This document shows, piece by piece, positions 36,421-49,379 of a stretch of DNA of 64,000 nt. Position 1 is the first letter of the stretch. The number at the start of each line of letters is the position of its first letter. Position numbers and translations under genes: made by a program. The DNA comes from Uranotaenia lowii (Eukaryota > Arthropoda > Insecta > Diptera > Culicidae): positions 26,634,002-26,698,001 of the forward strand of contig NC_073693.1 in NCBI RefSeq assembly GCF_029784155.1, read 5' to 3'. The notes beneath the pieces were generated by a model, which saw nothing but the letters and a program-made list of their open reading frames with translations, was not told the DNA's origin and did no database searches.

Positions 36421-37330
36421 AAAACTCAACACCAACTTTAACCACCAAGAAAGAGTGTATCAAATTGCACAATTATTCCCTTTCGTCTAGCTTCGGTTGC
36501 TCCAACATTGAATTAAACAGCGTGCAATAAACTTGATTGCAGTTGCAATCTGCACATCAAATTAACATTTCTCGGGAATCCCATTCATAGACCACAACAC
36601 CGAACTGAGCCGAGAAAGGATTGAATGTCAGGTCTCCTTCCTTTCTATCTTGGATTTTGTGGAGTGTAAACGAAAATATCGTTCATATGAGGAAAGTACA
36701 CTATGATACACCACCTTGCACAGGGTTCATTGCTCCATAGTTGAGACCAATCCTTACCAAGGAGCATCATTCACGATATATAGAATTGATCATTTCTAGC
36801 ACACCGGTTTCAGTTTTCAGGTACCAACCAGTGAAATAAATCGTAGAAAAATGCTACGTAGGATACGAGATCTGAAAAGCTAGACATTGAATGGTGTCGT
36901 TTGGGAGCTCAAAAAGATGATGGGAGGCTATCATCGTTTTTTCGCTCCTGAGTGTATTGTAGCCAGCCAGCTAGCCTCGGGATTATCCTTTGAAATGAAC
37001 AGCTTGATTTTTTTTCAGCTTGCAGCAACAGCTCGGATCGGGTCGAGTCTGGTGTTGGTTTTTCCTCTGATAGAAGCCTGTGAATGTGGCAAATCCAGTG
37101 TGGAAAGTATGTATTTGAGAAATGGGGGAAAATTTTTCATACCACCTGCAGGAATCGTTCAACCGGAAGCTGCCAAGGTTGCCAACGAAAGGAAGCTTGA
37201 TAAATGTGATTCCTGGCTCGAGACAGAACCAGACCATACCAGAGAGGTTGAAAGGGGATTTGAACTCTGCAACTGAAGCGCAACATTGACTGCAACCGAT
37301 TTTCATCAACAGTTGAGCTGCCCCCTTGGA
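36421..37330. other. Moderate-GC island with a 129-codon frame of unknown status
   Basis: A plus-strand frame at 36,887-37,276 (129 codons, ATG start) has mixed composition and some hydrophobic stretch in its first half, but no domain, motif or family that I recognise. A 108-codon minus-strand frame overlaps it. No TATA or polyadenylation context ties it to a gene. It could be an exon or chance; chance is the more likely reading. Confidence 0.3.
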
Positions 37331-38339
37331 AAAAGGTTGGCGAGAAAGAAGCTTAAGATTTTCGATACAATAACAGAACCGGACCTAATGAAAATCATTT
37401 CGGGTAATATTACACAGAAATTTAAAAAAAAAATCCCACGGCTCCTCAATCGATAAACCGTGCTTTCACATTTTAAAGGTTATCTGATTCGTAACTTCTT
37501 GTTATTATATACCTTGGGTCTGGAAGATGTTGAAATAAATTACATTTTGTGCATATATATCTATATATTTATTAAACGCATATGAGGCTATTGGAATTGG
37601 TGTTTAATGACATCAAAATTGTTTTCGAGAAAACGCGCACAAAAGTTTTGTTCTTCCTTTTTTTTTATATTTTTCGTCAAATTGTAATTTTTGTTCGATC
37701 GAAAAAATATGACAGAAAAATTCTAAAAATCTAGAAATTTCATTAAATATAGATTGAAATATGAAGAATCGTTTGCATTTTCAACTCAAAATTCTTCATT
37801 TCAGCACCTTTACCCCTTTGGCTCTGAGGGTTTCATAAATGTTTCTAGTCAAAACTCAGAAAAGCAATACTTAACTTATGACATATTAATTACATTTTAC
37901 CGAAACAATTTACTACAACTGGATGTTCATGCTTGCAGTCTACAACTGACTTGACAGTAGTTGAATTCATTGTGATTCGCCGGATTGGCTTCTCTGGGGA
38001 CACTATTTCCGATACACAACTTAACCACACACAGGATCTCAATGAAACTTGATGTTTCCTCGAAAAGATACCTTTCAACTTAACTCTAAACGTATAACTT
38101 TCGAGGTTAAGGTGGCCAGTATCTTACAAATGCTAAAACCACCAACTCACAGAAAGTGTACTTTGTATGTCGTAACCGAAATTCGATCTCATGATCGCTG
38201 GCTTAGAAGACATGAATGGTGGCTTATTGCAGAACTATAGATCAGTCAGAGCATTCAAATTATTTTGCTATCCATGCTATGCAGTTCTATTAACTTCAAA
38301 AAATAACTTTGAAAAAAGTACAACAAACGCCATACAATA
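37331..38339. other. AT-rich spacer, nothing recognised
   Basis: Short frames only; a TATATATCTATATATTTA patch lies at about 37,554-37,570. Confidence 0.4.
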
Positions 38340-38634
38340 CCTATTTAATACAAAAGTTGGGAAAAGTCCAGTCCGGCCCGATTGCCCAAATTTCATCGAA
38401 AAGGCCCGCTTTTTGCCCGGATTTATTCATTTTATTTGCCAAATAATACATTTACAAAAAAATGTGGTGTAAAACGTTTTTATTTATGCGTCCAAAATAA
38501 AAAATGAATTTTTTTACTTGATTTTTACTGAGCATTTTTAGGATTTTCGGAAAAATTGTCCGGATATTGCCCGGATTTATAGGCGATGGATTTGTCCGGC
38601 CCGGATGCATGCTGAAAAAATTCTGGCAACCTTA
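38340..38634 (+). mobile_element. TAAGGTTGCC-family element, 5'-truncated copy
   Basis: Homology begins near TATTTAATACAAAAGTTGGG. It runs through AGTCCAGTCCGGCCCGATTG, TTTTTGCCCGGATTTATTCA, TTTATTTGCCAAA, GTCCGGATATTGCCCGG and ATGCTGAAAAAATTCTGG, ending CAACCTTA at 38,634. The first roughly 45 bp, including the 5' terminal repeat, are absent. Confidence 0.82.
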
Positions 38635-40390
38635 GCTGAAGTACAGTACACGACTTTTAGAAATATTCGGAGAACATCATGGAGTCTACTGGTATTTGAT
38701 ATGAGACGTTTAGATTCTATGTTCATTGATAGCCCCATTTTAAAGAAGCTCTTGGTTTTAGGTAAACACTATTTTATCATAACAATCATAACAGCTCACA
38801 AAACAAAGTTTAGCCGCCTCATATTAGAATATTGTAGAGGTTGCGACGCTTTGGAGTTTCATAGTTCCAAGTTTGTCTTGTCGAATCTGTCGCGAGGATC
38901 TCTAACTTAATTTCAAATTTATTAAAGCTATCTTTGTCCAATTTTACTTCCGTCAAACATCGAATCGGAAAACATCGTAAAGATCTGTTGAACGGGTCTG
39001 ACTCCACAGGTTGCCCGCGAGTGACCAGGGTTCTAGTTATACAAACGTATTAACTAAACATTTCATTATTTTCAGTCTTTGACTGAATAAATCTTCAAAA
39101 TAAATTGGGAATGAATAAACAAATCGTATGAACATAAGAAAAAAAAATTAGTTAAGCAAGATAACTTTCTTAAGGGTGATTTTCATCACTTATTATTAGG
39201 CACTGCATCAATCGTTTACATAATTTGAAAGCAGTTTCTTCTCTACAGCAACCAAATTTTCGTATTTTTCTTCAAAATTTACCTCGTAAGATGCTCATTG
39301 AATGCCTGCTCCGAAAATGCACAATGTTGTTAAAGGTTCTTATAATCTGCATCTTTTTTGGGAGAAATTATGGTGTAGCACAAAGTGATTTGTTTCGCTT
39401 CGTATCATTTCAGGGCATACTTTGAATAGCGGAACGATTGAAAACTGGTCGAAATCGGTTTTTTGTTTAAAATCAACATCATTTTCGAACCTTTTTGTTT
39501 TTATTTAAATATTTCTGATGTCGCCTAACGCTTAGCTAATTTAGTAATGGGGCGCTTTCTTTTTCTGATATCTTATTCTCTTGTTATCGAACATAAAAAA
39601 TTTTGACAGCATTTCATTCCCTGTAAAAAGTACCATCTGACCTATGAATCAGCAATTTGATTGAGTAGATAAAAAAGATAAAATAAAATGTAATGTAAAA
39701 ATTCATCCTATGAAAGTAGTTTTTTGAATTTAACTTGAATAACTTTAAATATTAATAAAACAATGTGACAAATAACAGGTTTGAAAATGGGTGATTTCTG
39801 AGGTAATCAATGATTAATTTTCAGAAATAAAAAAAGCAACTTCATGTTTTGTTTCAAATATTGAAAGAACTAAGCATTGGAAAAGTATTTTAATTTAGCT
39901 TTAAAGTTTCTACTTAAAATAATTTTTGGAAATATTCAAAGATTATCAAAAAAAACATGATCGATTCAGAAAAGATGATTTGACAACAAAAAATTGACAC
40001 GTTTATAAACTTTTAAATTTTTTTTTATAGTTAAAAACTTTAAGCTCTGAATATTTTTAGCCGTCAATTGAAAAGTTGGGTGCTAACAAAGACAGAAGGT
40101 TTAAACTGTGTTTTTCTTTTTTAAACTTAAAGAAGATAATGTTTCTCGAATACATAAAATTAGAATTAAAAAACAAAGACAAACTTTTCAAGAATATTAA
40201 AAAAAAATTAATTTGCAATTTCATTTGAACAATAAAAAAAACTATTCAATTCGGGAAATTAATTTAAAAATACAAAAAAAAATTAAAGAGGTTTATTTCC
40301 ATAACATTTTCTTATCATTTTTAAAACTTATTTATAGAATTTAATTGATAACTCAAGGAAATAGCATTTTGGTGCTTATTTTTATAAGAT
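38635..40390. other. AT-rich spacer with short unremarkable frames
   Basis: Frames of 101 codons (38605-38910 plus, beginning in the mobile element) and 66 codons (39225-39425 plus) show no recognisable domain. Otherwise AT-rich. Confidence 0.4.
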
Positions 40391-40399
40391 AGATTTCGG

Positions 40400-42560
40400 C
40401 ATCCCGTGCTTTTATTTTTAAACTATTTTCTATCGATCGCGTCTTGTTTTGATGATATAGAGTTTATAAGTTTAAAAATGAATCATTTTAAGGTGAAATC
40501 AATCATTGATAACTGATGAACTAATAAACCTACATTAAAGGAAAAAAACCGGTCCTGAAGTTGTTTATTAAACTTCATTCAATTAAGGAAGAATATTTGG
40601 ATCATGAAGATGAAGATTAATCTTGATAGTTAAATTCTACAGTTTATTAAATTGAAAAGATATCATCAAAAGTATTGCTAATATTACTGAAGAAATAAAA
40701 AAAAAGGTTTCATTTAATTTAACTTGTTTTGATTTGTCATGATTTGATAATTGCTTCTAAAAATATCGAAAATTAAATTTGAGTCGAAACTTCTTTAAAC
40801 AATCGTTGAAACTCCCTTATTTTAAAGAATTGGGAAAAGTAAACAAATTGAAAACTTCTCTAAGTTATTTCGCAAAAGTCAAAACTACTTGAAGACTTTG
40901 GAAAAGTTGCAAATTTATTGGAAGCATCTATTCAAGTTTTTTGCAATTTTTTTTTTAAGTTTTGTGAAAAAAATACGAATTGTCTTAAAATCCAATAACA
41001 AGAGATGTAGATTCAAATTGAGGCTTAAATTTGTTTCTTGAAGTATATTTTTAATAAACAGAAAATTTGACGTTTGTAATCAATCATACTGATAAGTAAT
41101 AAAATTAAAGTTTAAGATAGATTTACTATACTGTTGACAATCGTCAAGTTTAAAAGCCTGGCAAATGTTGACCAATTTGTGGACATGGATTTTGAAGTTA
41201 TCATGGTTGACTACGAAATTAGAACTTTTTTGGTTAAATTTCTTAATATTAACCAATTCAGTGCTAATGTTTGAGTTTCAAAACTAAGGGTTTATCGAAT
41301 TGTAATAAATGAGTATCAGTTTGGATACGTCATATAATGTCCAAAAATTAATTGACTTGGGCCTTAAGTGAATAAGGATGTTTTAAACCTTATTTTCTGA
41401 TATATTTATTAACATTTATTTTAAAATACATGTTGGAATCAAGTTATTTCCCATTACAACGGTAAATTCCTTCCTTGAATTCCAAAAATTTTAATTGGAA
41501 AACATTTTTATTTGGGAAAAAGTTAAACCCCTAACAAATCCCCTCGCAACTGTCCCATTTCTCTCCCATAAAAACTTAAAAAAATACAGAAAAACTATCA
41601 AGACCATGGCCGTAGGATGGGAGGGGGACGGTTTGGGGGTTGAACCCCCTCTCATGAGGGTTCACGAAAAGCAAGCAAGGTATTTCACTCTACACACAAA
41701 ATGTAAAATTCGTAATCAAATTTTGATCATAGAGGAAAGTTATTCAAGAGAAGCAATCTAGAACTCGTGCCAAAACTTTGAAAATCCATTCCAAGTTCAA
41801 ATTTTGCTACAGGTTTTCAGAATTTTCTCACTTGTTCATAGAAGTTTAGTTCTGAATATTAAAGTTCATTTTGAGGTGATGGTTCCATATTCCTATAGCA
41901 AAAATTGTTTTTTTTTTCGTATTTCGGATTTTCTATCCAATTTAGATTTTTTTATTTACGAACTGTAAATAATCATAAGAAATTAGAAATTAAAGGCTGC
42001 TTTAAAATCCTGGTTAAAGTTTGGTTTTGCGTTTCACATCAAATTTGATCGTTCTTTATTCTGTTCTTTTTTTATTTATAGAGAATTTTAACCAACTTGG
42101 TCATTTGTCCTCTCAAATTTTATTTATGAGTTTCGAGAATTATATGCATTTCGATATTTTGATGATAATTTTCCGAACAAAAAAAAAAGAAAATTAATGT
42201 ATCATATACAGATTCGTAGTTCTCAAGCTTAATGCTTATAAAAAAAATCAATTATGACAAAGCTTCAAAATGGCGATTCAAAATAGAAAACTCAGAATCA
42301 GATTCATCATTAGAAATTCATAACTTAATGCATAGTAACACCGCAGATTTAAAATAAATGTGTGAATAATGAAACAGATTGAAATTCAGAGCTACAGATT
42401 AAAGATTCATGAATGAATGAATGAAATTTCAAGTTTTCAATCAAAGTTTATTTGTACATTATATTCATGTGAAAATCACTCATTTTTATGGTATGAAAAA
42501 AACCTATTTTTTATTAAAAAAAATCAATGAATCAGAATTTTCATTATGGAATTTATTCTT
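40400..42560 (+). repeat. Dispersed repeat R1, longest copy
   Basis: The first half resembles 51,680-53,010. Shared words include AATCAATCATTGATAACT near 40,499 and 51,689, and TGGAATCAAGT near 41,432 and 52,888, with the following AAACCCCTAAC/AACCCCTTAACC context. The second half resembles 59,330-60,350: CATGGCCGTAGGA at 41,605 and 59,342, GCTACAG followed by TTTTC, and AATTTTCTCACTTGTT at 41,821 and 59,529. Similarity is patchy, so the copies are old. No coding potential is seen; an 88-codon frame at 41495-41761 lies in the conserved patch but has no recognisable domain. Confidence 0.6.
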
Positions 42561-42594
42561 AATGAAAACTTTTTACTGATATAGCAGAACGTAA

Positions 42595-43527
42595 GTGCCG
42601 TATACTGGGGGAACTTATATCACTTTTTTCATTCATTTTTGGATATTTTGGAAGAGGCTACTTCTTCGTAATACCTAAAAGCATTAAAACACTTACTGAG
42701 GTGAGGAGTATTAAACATGATCATTGATTGCAGTAAATTCAAACGACAAGGTGGTTATAATTAAATGTTTGTTAAAAACCAGATTTCGAGATTCGGGGAT
42801 ACTTTGATCACTATGGTTTTAACGTATCTCAAGTTTTAACACAGAGGGCTCAAAACATCGATAACAGTAATTTTTTGTTTGAACTCAATTGAATTTTTAA
42901 CATTATCGTTTAAAAATATACTCAAAAAATGAACAATGTTGCTGCATACCTTTAGGGGCAAAAATTATTAACATTTCTCAATATTTTTTGGCCTCAAAAA
43001 CAAATTAAATTTTACCTTCAAGCAACTCCTTAAGTCCTTATTCCTTAGCACTGTTCCCATTTTCTTTTTTTCTTCAAACTTAGCCCATTTATAGGGTTTT
43101 AAGCCATTTTTTTTCTATATGGGCTTTTTCATGGAAAATGACCGTTTTTTTTTTCAATATCCAAAAATTATCATAAAATGACCATAAAAATTACACTTAA
43201 ACTAAACCTAAACCAAGAAAAACGTTGAATTTTCACATTAAACAACTCATTTGCTCCTAAATGGTAAATTTTGATCAGGAGAGATGCTTGTTTGTAAGCC
43301 TTCAAAAAACTAGATATTTTAAGATTTTAAAATAACATTTTGAGTAATGAAAAATCTCCTAATAAAAACCAAATTTGGCATATTAGTAACTCAATTTTTA
43401 TGCTTTCAAACGTTATCAACAAATTTCAGATTTTTTAACTTTAGATTTAGTTAATGATTATTATCTACAAAAATTTCATGATGATCAAAGTTACCCCGCT
43501 GATCAAAGTTCACCCAGTTTACGGTAC
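42595..43527. mobile_element. Non-autonomous TIR element with GTACCGTAAACTGG ends
   Basis: The left end is GTGCCGTATACTGGGGGAAC. The right end, read inward on the minus strand, is GTACCGTAAACTGGGTGAAC, giving about 20-bp imperfect terminal inverted repeats. Repeated GATCAAAGTT(A/C)CCC words lie just inside the right end, and TACTTTGATCAC lies near 42,806. The 933-bp interior has no frame of note. No target duplication is legible, so the superfamily is open. Confidence 0.62.
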
Positions 43528-45290
43528 CTGATTTTCATCAACAAAATCCGCACAAAATTCTTTATCTTCTCGATATATTGTTTAACATGATAATTATTGC
43601 AGTTTTTTCAAAAGCCATATTTGAAACTAAATCATTAAGTTGTTTAAGTTTACAAAAACCTGACTTCAACGGAAAAATTTGATTTATTTACCTGGATTGT
43701 TAAAATCTTTAAATTTACCCAAGAGTTTGAAAGATACAGCTTTTCCAATTTGAGTATAGAATAAGTTGAGCATTCCCAAATTTTTCGGGCGGGACTTTGG
43801 GTCAGGAAATTCTAAACATTTTTTAAAACATGGTAAACATCACAAATATTCCAATAGGTTCCACTACAATTTTGAATGTTTCTATCGAAGAACATCTGCA
43901 GCGTTTAAATCGTATTAGTTGCCTGAATTTTGATGTAAATAATTTTGATTAATTGTTTATGGATCCAAAAATCAAAACTAAGATACTATTACCCGACAAC
44001 ATTTGGGCTGTTTTTCTCAAAAACCGGACATCCGGGCTGGGCAGGACTTCTCTCCAATATTTTTCTGAATGTCCCGCAGGAAATTGAAGGCTTTCCTAGA
44101 AAAAACTTATATTATGCTTCAATCAAATAAGCTTGATCTGTTCAACTGTTAAATTCAATGATGTGCATTCCATACATTATACAAATTCAATTAATCATTT
44201 TGAAGATTAAATGATTGATTTTTTAAAGCTAAAATTTAATTCAAAAAATTATTAAATTCAAAGTGCTTAAAAATGGATAATCATATAGGAACAAAATTAA
44301 TTTGTTCTTAAGTTATTTTTTATTCATGCATTTTTGAAGCAAAAAAACCTTATTAAAAATCAGCACCAACCCCCCTTTCCCCCATGGGTCTGTTCTACCT
44401 ACGGCTTCGATCAAGAAGATTAAAAAACTGTAGTATTGATGAAAATTGGTCCTGTAGTTTTGCAGATAGAGCCAAAACTGTTAACCAGTTTTGGTAAAGT
44501 GTTTTTTTTATCCAAAAATTTTCAAAAATTACTCTTATATGCGCGTTTTTCGTATTAAATGTTAAATTCGTCATCAACGTTACGCAATATCCTCAAAAAT
44601 TCCTAAACACAGTAAAACTATTTTGCTAACACATTTGTAAGAAGTAGCTCCGGGGATAGCTAATCGATGTAAAGAGATTCCTCTTAAAACTGTGTTCACA
44701 CGCTGGAGAATCCAAACATCTTAAAAACAAACATTTGGTCCTCAAACCTTCTTCTGATGATACTGAGAACTGGCTTGTATCGTTAAGCTATAAAAAACTC
44801 ACATTTGAAGCACGATTTCTACCTCGTTGTGTTCCAATGCTTTCCAAATAAATTGGCGTTGCTGCTCTTTTTTTTCAACTTTTAAACTACAGAACAAATT
44901 TTATAAACACCGTATTCAAAACACTTTCAGCAATTTTAAAGGCAAAATTTGAATTAAAAATACACAATAAGAGATTCTTTACAGTGTTTGCAAAGTGATG
45001 CATTTTGATGAGAGTCACCTTCTAGTCATGCTATTTTGATTGTTTTCAATGTGTAGAAGTATGTAGATATCATTTAGATGGAAGTATTATCAGGATGTCT
45101 TGATCGTCTAGTTATGACACTGATGTGGTTAGAATTTCAAATAATTGGATTCCACATAGGTTTTGAGGTTGTTTAAAATGTTCAGTTTCAACGTGTTTTT
45201 ATAAAAAAAAAACTGGAATTTATAGAACTTTAAAAAACATTGTTGAAAACATTTAATGTATTCTACCTAAAGTCGTTAAAACAAAATTAA
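43528..45290. other. AT-rich spacer, nothing firm
   Basis: Frames of 60-61 codons only. A GC-richer patch at about 44,020-44,050 (CCGGACATCCGGGCTGGGC) recalls the TAAGGTTGCC family but lacks its ends and is not called. Confidence 0.35.
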
Positions 45291-47240
45291 GCCATCATCA
45301 AAGTTGCAACAACTCTCGAAAGACATGGTACCAATTGCGAAGCCGCAATTTCATTGTCCTCACATGTTTGACCCATCACTGTTTGGGCAAATTTTATTGC
45401 ACTCTGATTCGGTGAACGTGCGGTCCGGATTTGAATCCAAGAAATTCCACCGCAAAATATTTCCTCATCAGCAGCCGGCAGTAGAGAATGAATCGGGGCC
45501 AGAATAAATACTCCAGCGGAAGAGACTGGAAGTTTTTAGAAGGGTAAAAAACACAAGACACATTCATCCCAGGAATGACCATTCGCAATGAGCGCCAGAC
45601 CTGGATCTCGTCGTGTCGTCGTGCTGGAATCGGTTGAAAAACTTGTCACGTCTCCACACTTGACATATGGTCCTGTTTGATTCCTTCTTCATTGGCCCGA
45701 GGAAGACGTACGATGTACCACGATTTTAAGCTTCCAGGATAAGTACACCCAAAATTTTAAGAATTCTTAGTTTAAATTAAAACTAAAAAAAAATCTTTCA
45801 ACTAGCGTGAAATATAAATTTCTCTTTAATTTTGAGTTTTAATTAAAAACAAGTTTTTAAAATAAACTTGTGTGTACAATTTGAACTTTCCAAAAATCTC
45901 AAATGATTCCGACAGTCCCGGATGAGTTAGGGGACAGCCAAGTGCCTCCAAAGATTGGCTTGCAAATAAAATTCGGGTTGTAAAATTTTACTTCAGAAAC
46001 CAGAAAAGGAAGCTCACACTGCTCACATACCTTTTCACAATCTCAAACATGGTCCCAATAGAATAGACCGCCCGGATGAAAAGTTCGTTTCTTTTGATTG
46101 AATGCGGAATAACTTGAGCCACACCACCACTTGACGACGATTCTTCTTCCATTCATTCAGAAGTTGGGTGCTGGGTAATGTATCATCATTAAAGGAATAT
46201 TGAGTGATTTTAATGCCCCCCAGGTTTTGATGAAATGTTCCCAATCGATCCGATCCGGTGGTTGCTGAATGGATTTCTTTGCGCTTCAAATCCCAGACTA
46301 ATTGAAAGGCAGGATCAAAACGGGGAGGTGCGTACGTGTCATTTTGCGTACAAAAGTGGGGAAGATGGATCGGTTCCGTCGAGAATGTCAACTCAGCCCA
46401 CACCGAGTCCGGATCCGGATCCGGGGAAAAACGGAAACATGTCGGACTTGATTGAAATGCAAACGGACCAATGTTTGCCGAGTGCGTACGGTCAATTTAC
46501 ATTCCATCACCCATGGCTGGAATGATGGAATACCTTTCAAGGGTAGGACATTTCAATGAAGCATGTCGCCACTCTCTGTGTGCTGATATCCTCAATGGAA
46601 TGTTTATAAACGTTGAGTTCTACAAAAAAAAAGAAGAGAAAAAAAACACGTTACTCCCTAACAACTGCAAATAGAAGCTTCAATTGATCCATCATGCCAT
46701 TTCAGCAGTTCCTTCTTACCAACCGGAAGCAAAAGAAAAATATTCCGAAAGAAAAACCGCAACTTTTCTTCCGCCTGAAGCCCAAACCATCCCCAGGAAG
46801 TCCCAAAACTCCTATCCAAGAGTTGTAGAGAAAGGGCTGTGATTTGGGTTCCCTGCTTTTGAACGTTTCTATTTTCCTGCACCAGAGCCCTTTGAAAAAT
46901 AGCAGATAGCACCATGAAAAGTAAAAAAAAAACACAGAAAACTCACCCATCGTCGTCGACGTCGTGTCGTGTCTGGCCGGCTGCCTCAAACATTTATAGC
47001 GTTTAATTATTCAAACCGCATTCAAGCTCTCATTTATCTGCCTCAAAGATGAAAAGCCGCCCCCAACCCGAGAAGTATGGACCTAGTAGTTTGCTGAAGA
47101 TGGGATCTGTTTGGATGATGTTGGAGCAGTTACAAAAAAAAAATAGTTGGGAAAAAAACCATAGAAGAAACGAGAATGCACTTTGCACTGTTGATTTTTA
47201 AGGCTACTTGAGCACTCGGGCAGGCCAAACGGGAAAAACT
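45291..47240. other. Moderate-GC island without a recognisable gene
   Basis: Balanced composition. The longest frames are 122 codons (46035-46403 minus), 96 codons (46235-46525 plus) and 95 codons (46702-46989 minus), none with a recognisable domain. A short GGATCC tandem lies at about 46,412-46,424. This may be unique sequence near or within a gene, but no exon can be supported. Confidence 0.4.
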
Positions 47241-47553
47241 TCAATGCTTTCTGAAGGGAAGAATGTTTAAGTGCTTAGAGTGGATTTTTTTTTTCGAAAG
47301 TTTTGGGCTTAAATCCAGTTGGAGGAAAGCCGCAACAACAGTGAACTCTTTATTTATCTTGTTTAGGTGATAATTTAAGGTTCTGTTGGTAATTTGATGA
47401 CGAATTATATCAAAAGAAATACAGCTACAATTGAAACGTTGAAATTTATAAATTGTGCATCGTAATCTATTGGTCACACACTGAGAGATCTACAAATAAA
47501 ATATTTTTCATAATGGAAAATGAAATGAAATTTTCAATAAAATGTTTTTCTCA

Positions 47554-47743
47554 TGTTTTTTTGTTTCGATTATAGTCGTTTTTCCATCTTTATGGCATTC
47601 GCGACTTTATCAACGTTACAGTTGGCGGATCGTTATTGAAAAACTTATCCGGTACAACTGTGTTCGATGTTTGCTCTTGGGCTCGAATTCGCGGACATCA
47701 GCTAAGGAGACAACAGACTTGCCAACTGAGCTATATCACAACC
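47554..47743 (-). mobile_element. tRNA-derived SINE
   Basis: On the minus strand the element opens GTTGTGATATAGCTCAGTTGG. TAGCTCAGTTGGCAAGT (47,717-47,733) is a good RNA polymerase III A box. GAATTCGAGCCC (47,679-47,690) fits a B box with one change from GWTCRANNC. The spacing of about 28 bp is near that of a tRNA. A unique body of about 110 bp follows, and the copy ends in an A-rich tail (AAACAAAAAAAC) near 47,556. This architecture, with a tRNA-like head, unrelated body and A-rich tail, is that of a SINE, which needs a LINE for mobility. A 75-86-codon frame on the opposite strand is meaningless. Confidence 0.82.
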
Positions 47744-48214
47744 CAAGTAACACAGATTATGCCAACTAGCATTAGGAAGTTTTATCATGGTTTAATTATG
47801 GCCTTTTTTTGTGCAGCTCGTTTTATGGCGGTTTTATTATGGTCATGCAGAATGCTTATAATTTTTTTTCGACCATATGTTTTCAGATGGTTTTGAAAAC
47901 GCTAATAAAACTTTTATTAAACATGCTGTTTTAGTTATTTTGAAAGAGTTGTGAATGCTTTTTTAAAACTATAATAAAACACAAACCTAGAAGTTTGCTC
48001 CAAGCTTTCTTTTGCATGTTTTATAATAGCACTCAGTGCATGATTATTAAACCGCCATAAAACTTAGTGACAGTTCTCGATCAAGATGTCAAAACAGGAC
48101 ACGCTCAGATTAGATAGCACATATTTGAATTGGAACTCCCATTTTTACACATTTTTGGTAAGTTATGCGTGTTGGTTTTGAGTTAAAATTAAAAAAATAC
48201 ATCTTTGAAAACTT

Positions 48215-48990
48215 GAAATCACCGAAAGTGGTATGAATATCTTTACAATATGAGTATTGAGTGAAAGGGCCCAAATAGTAGGAAATGTTGCTTGACGCCA
48301 TCATTAATTCAAGATGGCAGCTTCCGCTTTTATTTTCAAAGCTGTAAATTACTGAAAATATCATGAAACCTTCACAATATGGTTATTAGGTGAAAGTAAT
48401 AAGAGAGTAGAATAAGAGTAGAAGTCAAATTTCGTTGCCCGTCGCCATCTTAAATCCAAGATGGCGGCTACCACTCAACTTGAAAATACTGTAAATGACT
48501 GAAAATCGCATTAAACCTATATTATAGGGGTATAAGTTGAAAAAAATCAACCGGTAGAAGTTGAATTTCGCTATCTGACGCCATCTTGAAATCCAAGATG
48601 GCGGCTTCCGCTAAACTTTAAAATATAGTAAATGACTTAAAGTGACATGAAACCCAGGTGGTAGTGGGTGGAAGGGCTTAACGAGTAGAAGTCGAATATT
48701 GCTATCTTACGCCATCTTGAAATCCAAGATGGCAGCTTTCTATAAACTTTAAAAATGCTCTAAATCATTGAATATCGCATGAAACCTCCAAAATATGGGT
48801 GTTTGTCAATTGGGATAAGCTATAAAAAGTTTATTTTTGCATTCTGACGCTATCTAGAAATCCAAGATGGTGGCTTCAGCTGAACTTAAAAATACTGTAA
48901 ATGAACGAAAATAGCATGAAACTCCCAAATATTTTGTATTGGGTGCTAAGGCTAAATGATAGAAGTCAAATATCTGTTTTCGCGTTTCTC
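48215..48990 (+). repeat. Tandem array of about 137-bp units with AAGATGG palindromes
   Basis: Five or six diverged units are present. AAGATGG anchors lie at 48,311, 48,458, 48,595, 48,726 and 48,864 (spacings 147, 137, 131, 138). Each unit carries TGACGCCATCTTGAAATCC followed by AAGATGGCGGC, then a CTGTAAATGACTGAAAAT-type segment and GGGTGAAAGGGC. The arms GCCATCTTG and CAAGATGGC form a 9-bp palindrome around a 5-base centre. Confidence 0.88.
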
Positions 48991-49379
48991 TGAAAATCTG
49001 TAAGTGACTGAAAATCCCACAAAAACCACCACAATACAGACCCCGTTCGTTTTTGGCAACATTCGATTTTGACAACATCGAATTTGGTACATGTGCCTAA
49101 ATCAGACGGTTAACAGAAACAACATAACCCTATAGTTTTCGCAAGAATAAGACCAATACAATTTAAACATAATAGCATGATAGGAATAATAGAATTACAT
49201 AAATGGCAAAAAAATCAAAAACTATAAACAAAACAAGAAAAGTGCTAAATGCATTAGAAACATAATGAAAAAATAATAAAAGTGATTTAAAATGATCTAA
49301 ATTGTCTTAAAATAGTAGTTTTAATGTAGTATTACGTGAAAAAAGTTGTGTTCAAGCGATTTTCATTGATTAACAGTAT

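Noticed and set aside
36887..37276. 129-codon plus-strand frame as a gene
   Set aside because: No recognisable domain, an overlapping opposite-strand frame, and no promoter or splice evidence; length is within chance for a GC-richer island.
43990..44090. Further copy of the TAAGGTTGCC family
   Set aside because: Only a few CCGG-type words are shared; neither terminus nor the conserved core is present.
46035..46403. 122-codon minus-strand frame as a gene
   Set aside because: No family recognised and overlapping plus-strand frames of similar quality.
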